A stretch of 27,156 nt of DNA, taken from Isotricha intestinalis. Lineage: Eukaryota > Ciliophora > Litostomatea > Vestibuliferida > Isotrichidae. Each line of letters starts with the position of its first letter. The stretch's first letter is position 1. The stretch lies in assembly GCA_023807065.1 (NCBI GenBank), contig JAJJLU010003856.1, positions 1 to 27,156 of the forward strand, given 5' to 3'. Of the stretch, positions 1 to 6,439 are shown piece by piece. The translations under genes were made by a program, and so were the position numbers. The notes below the pieces were generated by a model. It did no database searches. It saw nothing but the letters and a program-made list of their open reading frames with translations, and was not told the origin of the DNA.

Positions 1-76
1 AAGTGATAGTATTGAAACTAAACTTTATTCTATTGCTTTAGCTTCTGTTGTTGCAGAACATTTAAAAAACAAATAA
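1..76 (+). CDS. 3' end of an unidentified protein gene (partial)
   Basis: From base 2 the frame reads 24 sense codons and ends in TAA at 74-76. The peptide (SDSIETKLYSIALASVVAEH then LKNK) is a mixed-composition helical sequence with Ala, Val, Glu and His, unlike the Lys/Asn/Ile translations of the A/T-rich spacers. I therefore read it as the C-terminus of a gene entering from the left. The family cannot be named from so little. T-rich sequence follows directly, as expected for a 3' flank. Confidence 0.55.
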   Translation, partial: SDSIETKLYSIALASVVAEHLKNK

Positions 77-310
77 ATTTAAGTTTTAAAAAAAAGGGTT
101 TTTTGGGTTTTTTATTTATTTTTGTTTTTATTTTTGCTTGTGTTTATTTAATTTTACAAATTTTTTTTTTTTAATTCTATTTAAAATTTTATTTAATTTT
201 ATTTTTTAATTTTTGATTTGTTTTTGGTTTATAAACTTTTAATTATGTTAGTTGAGTATTTTTTTTCTTAAAAATTAAAATTAATACTTTCTTGATAATA
301 ATTAATTAAA
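77..310. other. T-rich spacer with two G3T6 units
   Basis: The spacer is very T-rich and follows the stop of the partial first gene. It contains GGGTTTTTT twice in tandem at 96-113, preceded by an A run that could pair with the T run as a hairpin. No frame or RNA gene is seen. It presumably holds the 3' flank of the first gene and the promoter of the gene at 317. Confidence 0.4.
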
Positions 311-316
311 GTGAAA

Positions 317-929
317 ATGAACAAAACACCTTATCATAAAAGACCCAATTTAAATAATCATTATAAGAAACAAGGTCATTATAATAATTATAAAAATAAC
401 ATATCTAATTTAGGTTATTATGAAAATAATAAAAAATATTATTACAATAATTTTGATTCATATGATAATTATGAACAATATGAAAATTACTCATACAACG
501 ACAATTACAACTTCAAAAAGAATAATTATTATGGAAATCAAACATATAATAATATGAATAATTCTTATGAGCCAATTGATGAGGATGAATTATCTTCATA
601 TGTAAGTACTCAACCTAATAAAACTAGTAGATATTATTATGAAAATAAAGAAAAAAAAGAAGAAATTTTGAAAATAAAAATAAATATTAAAGGGAATATT
701 AAAGAATTAATTATTTATAAAGATGATGAAGATATTTAATACTATTATAAATAAATTTTGTCAAGAAAATAAAATAAATTCTCAGTTAAAAAAGCCTTTA
801 TTAGATAAAATAAAAAATAGTATTGAAACATCAAATAATTTTCTGAATAAATTAGTTTTAGATAAGGAAGATATTGAAATAATAAATAAATTGGGAAAAA
901 TTTATAATACTAATAATGATAATATTTAG
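317..929 (+). CDS. Tyr/Asn-rich protein with small C-terminal domain, apparently split by a +1 shift
   Basis: I do not recognise a named family. The frame opens at ATG 317; a GTG two codons earlier is not a likely eukaryotic start. About 85 residues of Tyr/Asn/Lys-rich low complexity come first. A segment ending in IKINIKGNIKELIIYKDDED follows, then the frame stops at TAA 737-739. A second frame (ATG 723, TAG 927-929) reads FNTIINKFCQENKINSQLKK and PLLDKIKNSI. Together these resemble a compact module in which a beta strand and an acidic turn are followed by two helices (pattern: hydrophobic, DDED, then F-C-x-E-N, then P-L-L-x-K-I). A protein of about 203 residues would result if one base were skipped near 737. 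Alternatives are an indel error, a broken gene or two overlapping genes. No GT-AG intron fits. Confidence 0.55.
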
Positions 930-1080
930 GTTATAATTTAAAAATCAAAGTTTAATTCAAATAAAATATATAATAAATAAATAAATAAAATAAAAACAAT
1001 TAAAAAAAAATATAAATATAAAAACAATTTTAAAAAATTTACATAATAAAACAATAAACAATTTAAAAAACTAAAAAAAA

Positions 1081-3431
1081 ATGCAAGACACAAAAATTCT
1101 TCAAAACCACGCCGAAATCATAACAAGTAACACTCTTCCCCCACCTCGTTTTGGACACACAGTAAACTTAGTATCTAAAACAACAATAGTAGTTTTTGGA
1201 GGAGCAATATCGACTCCAGGAAACTATACAATGACAGCAGATTTATATTTATACTCAATGCCAACAAACCAATGGAAGAAGTTAGAGACTTCTTCAATAG
1301 GTCGGACTCCTCATGCTCGAGCTGCCCACGCAAGCGCAACAGTAAGGGAATCTCAATTATTATTTTATGGAGGTTCAATAGGTAATGGTCAATATGCACA
1401 AGACGATTTATGGTTTCTGGATATAAAAAATAATGAAGATGCTTCTTGGATGCAAGTACCTATTGAAGGTGCTACTCCTGGTCCAAGATATGGTCATAGT
1501 ATGGTTTATATTCTCCCTGTTCTTGTTCTTTTTGGGGGGAGTTCCAGTGGCTCACAGAATCAAAGAAATGAAATTATGAGTGATGTATGGGTTTTCGCTA
1601 CTGATAAAACTCCTTTTAAATGGGTTAAATTAGATATTATTGGAAGTAATCCTTCTGCCAGATTATATCATTCTGCTTGTGTTTATAGTAAATATAATGG
1701 AGGAAGTGATGCTATGATATTATTTGGAGGGAGAGGGAATCAAAATTCTAGTTTGAAAGATTTAAATTTATTATATAAGGAAGGAAGTGAATATAAATGG
1801 GGAAATATGACTTGGAATGGCGATGTTGTTCCTATTGCAAGACATCAACAAAGTTCTTCTATATTTGGACCTTTTCTATTCGTTGTTGGTGGAAGAGCTA
1901 GTAATAATACTCAAACTACTTTTGATGTTTTTTCTTTCGTTTCTAAGAAATGGTTTAGATTTGGAACTATTGGTTTGTTTAGACATACTGTGTGGATTTA
2001 TTTTAATGGGAATAGTAATAATCAAGAAAAAGTTGAGTTATATCTTTTTATTTATGGTGGATTTGACAGTGAGAATAATTCACAAATTAATTCGAATTTG
2101 TATAGGATTAATATTATTAGTTTATTTTCAAAGAATGAAATTTTGAAAAAAGAATTAGCAGATCATATAAATACTCTTTTAAGTAAAAGTAATGCTAATA
2201 ATAAAAATAATCATTTAAATGGAGGGAATAAAAATCATTTTGAATTAAATAATAGAGTTGTTGTTTATAATATTCCAGAAGAAAATAATTTAGGAACTTT
2301 AATTAAGGAAATTTCGTATAGTAAATTAACTGAAGTTGACAAAAAAATAGGAGATAAACAAAGTGATTTAAATTCAAAAAGACAATCAGAATATGATGAA
2401 GATATAGTAAGAGAATTTTTACAATTATTACCAAATCCAGATGAAGAATATATTCCATATAAAAATAAGGAAGAAATAATAGTAATGAATAAAGAATATA
2501 TATCAAAATTAATAACAGATTGTAAAAATATGTTAATGAAAAGTCCAACAGTCATAACTTTAAGATCACCAGTTAAAATATTTGGAAATATAAATGGACA
2601 ATATAATGATTTAATGAGATATTTTAGTTTATTTGGAAGACCAAGTGAATTTAAAGGAGATATTGAAGTATGGATTATTTATTTTTAGGTAATTTAGTTA
2701 ATAGAGGAGCATTTTCATTAGAAACATTTTTATTATTAATTGCACTTAAAGTTAAATATAATAATAATTTTCATATTTTAAGAGGAAGTCAAGATGACAT
2801 TGAAATAAGTAAACATTATGGTTTAGCTGAAGAATGTAAAAATAAATTAAATGAAAATATTAGTGATAAAAATTCTATTTTTAAAAAAATTTGTGAATTA
2901 TTTGAATATTTGCCTTTAGCTGCAATAATTAATAATCAAATTATCTGTATACATAGTGGAATTGGTGAACATGTAAAAACAATAAATGATATAAATAATA
3001 TAAAAAAACCAATTTCAATAAAAGATAATAGTATTGTTCAAGAATTATTATGGAGTACACCAACTGGAAATACTTATAAAGAAGAATATAATGTGAATAA
3101 TTTTACTTTTAATTATAGAAAATCTCATTTTGATGATAAAATGTTAAATGAGTTTTTGACTCAAAATAAAATGAAAATGTTAATAAGAAGTCATGATGTT
3201 TGTGATTCTGGAATTGAAAAAATATTTAATGATAAGGTTATTTCTATTTTCTCTGCTACAAATTATTGTGGCAGTTTTAATAATAGTGGAGCAATGTTAT
3301 TAATTAAAAAATCTTATGAAATTCAACCTAAAATTTTAACTTGTGAAGATAATTATAGTGTTTGGATAAAAGATAATTGGAGTAAAAGTGAATATCCTCC
3401 TTCACCTAAAAGAATATATAAAAATAAATAA
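1081..3431 (+). CDS. Kelch-repeat Ser/Thr phosphatase (PPKL/BSU family), frameshifted, probable pseudophosphatase
   Basis: Residues about 20-345 carry six kelch motifs, with recurring GG doublets followed by a Trp about 25 residues later. A linker leads into a PPP phosphatase domain from about residue 480, the order found in plant BSU1/BSL and apicomplexan PPKL proteins. The first frame (1081-2688) stops inside the domain, and the second (ATG 2670 to TAA 3431) continues it exactly: ...GDIEV joins MDYLFLGNLVNRG, matching the family's [18 protein letters not shown]. One base is missing, and the joined product would be about 783 residues. Relative to PP1 numbering, D64, H66, D92, D95, N124, H125 and D208 are replaced (GNING, GNLVNRG, GSQD, LLWSTP). 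H173, R96, R221 and H248 remain. Family membership is firm, and loss of catalysis is a strong inference. Whether the shift is real, programmed or an error is open. Confidence 0.85.
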
Positions 3432-3547
3432 AAGTAATTCATTCAAAATTAATTATTTTTTCATTTTATATTAATAATATTTCTTTAAAAGTATATTAGA
3501 TAAAAATTCATAAAAAAATTTTAAAAAAACTAAAAAAAATTAATAAA

Positions 3548-4708
3548 ATGTCAAAAGTTACAAAAGATGATAAAGGTAAAAAAGGAGTAGTAGAAGAGAC
3601 ATTTCCAGAAGAAACAGGAAGTGGAAAATTCATATATCCAAATGGTGCTATTTACATAGGAGAATATAAACAATTATCAACAGGTGAAAAAGTACGTGAA
3701 GGGAAAGGAAAAATGATTCACCCATTAATAGATGCTCGTTTAGACCCTTCATTAAATCCTCCAAAAAGTGAGATTTTATCTGAAAAAGATAGTAAGAACG
3801 AAGAAGAAGAAGATTTAGAAGAAGAAGAGAAAAAAGAGGAAAAAAAAGAAGAAGAAAAAAAAGAAGAAGAAGAAATAAAAGAAAAAGAACCATATAAAAC
3901 AAATATAGATTTATCAAAAGAACTTCCCTTAGGAACATCATGGTATGAAGGAGAATGGAAAGATGATAAAATGGAAGGATATGGAATATATCATTATTCA
4001 AATGGTGATATATATGAAGGAAATTGGGTTAATAATAAACATCATGGTCATGGAACATATAAATTTACTGATGGTCATAGATATGAAGGTGAATGGAAAG
4101 AACATAAAATGTTTGGTTCTGGTAAATATTTAGATACTGAAGATGTTGGATGGAGTGGAGAATTTAGAAATGGAAGTTATCATACTAAAGAACAAAGTTC
4201 TCTTAATGAAGAAAAGAGAGTTTTAGATAAAATTGAATCAATGAAAAAAATACCTGAAGAATTTTATAAAATTTGGGATGAAACTTTAACTAAAAGTGAT
4301 AAAACAAATATAAAAGATAATATGAGTGTTTTTTTCGGAAGAGAAGATAATATTGGGAAATATGTTAAAGAAAATTTTCCAAAATATGAAGAAAAAGCTC
4401 CTGATAAATGGAATGAGGCTTTAAAATTTGTTTTTGTTCCTCAAACTAAGGCTCCTGCGAAAGGATCTACTGTTGAAAGTAAAACTGAAGTTGTGATTAA
4501 TGTTCCTAAAAATGGAGATGATTTAATGTTTATGGATAAAGAAAGTTTACTTGTTCCTCAAGTTCAAGAAGATTTAAATAGTGGACAAGTGATTGAAATT
4601 GAAGCCTTTTTAGAGCCTAGGAAAGTTCAATTAGGAATTGCATATTTGAAAGAAATTGGAAAATGGGTTATTGTCTTTTTTAATGATCAAAGTGTTAAAG
4701 GCAAATAA
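3548..4708 (+). CDS. MORN-repeat protein with acidic Glu/Lys insert
   Basis: The protein has 386 residues and starts at an ATG in the usual A-rich context. A first MORN unit (GSGKFIYPNGAIYIGEYK, about residues 23-41) and a partial second one are followed by an 80-residue Glu/Lys-rich stretch. About three more units follow (YEGEWKDDKMEGYGIYHYSNG, IYEGNWVNNKHHGHGTYKF, YEGEWKEHKMFGSGKY; about 134-200). The C-terminal half (about 210-386) is a charged globular region I do not recognise. MORN arrays bind membranes or proteins and occur in radial-spoke, basal-body and cortical cytoskeletal proteins, so an axonemal or cortical role is plausible but inferred. The gene is convergent with the next minus-strand gene, with 43 bp between the stops. 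Confidence 0.8.
   Translation: MSKVTKDDKGKKGVVEETFPEETGSGKFIYPNGAIYIGEYKQLSTGEKVREGKGKMIHPLIDARLDPSLNPPKSEILSEKDSKNEEEEDLEEEEKKEEKKEEEKKEEEEIKEKEPYKTNIDLSKELPLGTSWYEGEWKDDKMEGYGIYHYSNGDIYEGNWVNNKHHGHGTYKFTDGHRYEGEWKEHKMFGSGKYLDTEDVGWSGEFRNGSYHTKEQSSLNEEKRVLDKIESMKKIPEEFYKIWDETLTKSDKTNIKDNMSVFFGREDNIGKYVKENFPKYEEKAPDKWNEALKFVFVPQTKAPAKGSTVESKTEVVINVPKNGDDLMFMDKESLLVPQVQEDLNSGQVIEIEAFLEPRKVQLGIAYLKEIGKWVIVFFNDQSVKGK
3796..3893 (+). repeat. GAA/AAG-rich purine tract inside the MORN gene
   Basis: A nearly pure purine run of GAA, GAG and AAA codons encodes the Glu/Lys insert between the MORN units. It is in frame and probably varies in length. It also creates a long antisense pseudo-frame rich in Leu/Phe that should not be annotated. 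Confidence 0.7.
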
Positions 4709-4751
4709 TATTATTTTTTTAATAAAATTTAAATTTTGAGCTTCTTTTTAA

Positions 4752-5747
4752 TTAATTATTTATATTTAAATACCTTTCTCTTTCTTTTATTAAAATTTCT
4801 CCTTTTTGATATATTAATTCTTCATATAATGAAGTATTTTTCATATATTTAATTATATAATCTTCACTTTCTAAAAAATCAAAATTTGCTTTTTCAGGAT
4901 ATTTTAATTGTAAATAAGCATGTCCTGGATTAAGAGATGTTGAATTTAAAATATTTAATATTTGTTCTTTTGTTACATTATTAAAATATTTTCCTACATC
5001 TTGAATTGCACTAGTTATTAAATCAAATTCTTCTTTGTTTGTATCTTTTGTAAATAATGAATAATTTAAAATTTTTAATCCTGAATTTTTATCAATTGTT
5101 TTAGTATTTACTTTTTTTATATTTATATCTAAATTTATTTTATTATTTATTTTAAATTCTTTTTCTAAACTATTTGTTTTTAATTGTTCTTTTTTTTCTT
5201 TTTTTTTCACTAATTTATTTTGAATTTCTGGAATTTTTTTTATTTCTTGTTTTAGTTTTTCACATAGAGTATTTATATTTGTTTCATTACCTTTTGAAAT
5301 TTTTACTAAAATATTACAAATATCAATAAGTTGAATTCCATATGATTCATTAATTATATTATTATCTTTTTGAATTATATCTACAATTAAAGGAAAATTT
5401 TTCTTTCCTTGCTTTAATTTTTCCCATATATTTCTTATTTTAAAAGGACTAATTTTTTTAAAAAGAACATAAAATTCTTTTAACTTTAAAATAAAATACC
5501 AAAATTGTTTTGGATTATATTTAAATTCTGTTTTTAAATCACCTAAAAATATTATTGCTAATAAAACACTTTTTTTATCATTTTTCATATCTTTAAGAAT
5601 AGGTAAAATATCAATGTTTAAGTTACTTTTATATTTGTAAATATTATCAATTATTTGTCTTTTATGAGATTTAGACAAATTATTATCAATATTATCTTTT
5701 TGAAATTCCTGAGTTATAAAATTTAATTCTTGTTCATTAAAATTCAT
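4752..5747 (-). CDS. Unidentified 331-residue protein
   Basis: The frame is complete from ATG (complement 5747-5745) to TAA. I do not recognise a family with confidence. Residues 1-170 look all-helical, with Leu/Ile/Phe/Trp at helical spacing and KFWxFI-type aromatic patches. A Lys/Glu/Asn-rich linker covers about 175-220. A well-mixed C-terminal block (about 225-331) contains ILNSTSLNPGHAYLQLKYP followed by FLESEDYIIKYMK. That block faintly recalls the Rap1 C-terminal (TRF2-interacting) helical fold, which also has a short helix, an Ala/Leu helix and an acidic E-D turn. This is weak pattern similarity only. The start lies 62 bp past the NUDCD2 stop on the same strand. Confidence 0.6.
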   Translation of the reverse strand: MNFNEQELNFITQEFQKDNIDNNLSKSHKRQIIDNIYKYKSNLNIDILPILKDMKNDKKSVLLAIIFLGDLKTEFKYNPKQFWYFILKLKEFYVLFKKISPFKIRNIWEKLKQGKKNFPLIVDIIQKDNNIINESYGIQLIDICNILVKISKGNETNINTLCEKLKQEIKKIPEIQNKLVKKKEKKEQLKTNSLEKEFKINNKINLDINIKKVNTKTIDKNSGLKILNYSLFTKDTNKEEFDLITSAIQDVGKYFNNVTKEQILNILNSTSLNPGHAYLQLKYPEKANFDFLESEDYIIKYMKNTSLYEELIYQKGEILIKERERYLNINN

Positions 5748-5809
5748 AATTATAAAAAAAAGACAAAATTAAAAGATAATAAAAAAAATAAATTAAAAAC
5801 AAAAAAAAA

Positions 5810-6322
5810 TTAATTATATTTAATTCCTCCCATAAAAGTTTTAGGATCAGGTACATTTCCATTAATTTCAGCATCACTGAAATCAAACCCAGCATTTTCT
5901 TCTCCAAATCTTTCCAGAAGCATTTTTTTTTGCATTTCTTCTTTTTGAAATTCATTAATTTCTTGATGTCCTTTAAAAACAGAAGTCCAAGTATCAGCTT
6001 TAATAGTTTTTTCTAAAGTAATAACAATTTCACCATCATCTAATTGCCATAATGATTCACTTGCTTTTACAGTTTTTGTGAAATCTTCACTTAAATAAGG
6101 AGGTAAATCTATTAATCCTACACTTAAATGATTCGGAGTTATTTTTATTTCTAATTTAGGCATTTTTTGACCTGGCTTTAAATTTTTTTTTATTATCTCT
6201 CTATTTTTTTCTAATATACATTCTGGAGCTTTTATGTAAATTATTATTTCTTCTAAATTTTGCTCCCATTCATATACTAATTGATTTTTGTAATAATAAG
6301 GAATTCTACCATTTTTTTCCAT
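5810..6322 (-). CDS. NUDCD2: NudC domain-containing protein 2 homologue
   Basis: The protein has 170 residues (human NUDCD2 has 157). An N-terminal segment (YEWEQNLEEIIIYIKAP, about 17-33) and the following beta-rich region form a CS/p23-type domain with the expected core (HLSVGL, LWQLDDGEIVITLEK, about 77-108). The helical tail (QKKMLLERFGEENAGFDFSD then AEINGN, about 130-156) matches the diagnostic NUDCD2 tail, where the human protein reads QRKLTLERFQKENPGFDFSG. The family acts as an Hsp90-associated co-chaperone linked to dynein/LIS1 and cohesin stability in the cytosol. The start is 117 bp from the carboxypeptidase start on the opposite strand, so the two may share a divergent promoter. 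The match is confident. The organism-specific role is inferred. Confidence 0.88.
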   Translation of the reverse strand: MEKNGRIPYYYKNQLVYEWEQNLEEIIIYIKAPECILEKNREIIKKNLKPGQKMPKLEIKITPNHLSVGLIDLPPYLSEDFTKTVKASESLWQLDDGEIVITLEKTIKADTWTSVFKGHQEINEFQKEEMQKKMLLERFGEENAGFDFSDAEINGNVPDPKTFMGGIKYN

Positions 6323-6439
6323 TTTTCTTTTTTAATTTTTTCAATAGCATTTAAATTTAATTTTGACACATAAAAAAATGTTACTTTTTAAATTAATTAT
6401 TTTTACTCTTGCTTTATTAATAATATAATTTATTTTAAG

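Noticed and set aside
970..992. AAAT microsatellite in the spacer before the PPKL gene, and a similar ATTT run at 9390-9407
   Set aside because: These are simple A/T repeats common in such spacers, with no sign of function.
1817..2146. Second plus-strand frame of 109 codons inside the kelch region
   Set aside because: The main frame holds the kelch repeats. The other is hydrophobic shadow sequence.
2640..2700. A short intron explaining the PPKL frame change (for example GT at 2668 to AG at 2688)
   Set aside because: That segment is 21 bp, which does not change frame, and removing it would delete the conserved DYLFL residues. Other nearby GT-AG pairs also have lengths that do not restore the frame.
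1061..3547. Shared leader AAAAAACTAAAAAAAA before the starts at 1081 and 3548
   Set aside because: The similarity is mostly poly-A around one C and T. A-rich leaders precede nearly every start here, so a specific motif cannot be claimed.
3648..4001. Antisense 117-codon open frame rich in Leu/Phe opposite the MORN gene
   Set aside because: It is the complement of the GAA/AAG tract. Its poly-Leu/Phe composition is what that complement must give, and the sense strand has clear MORN repeats.
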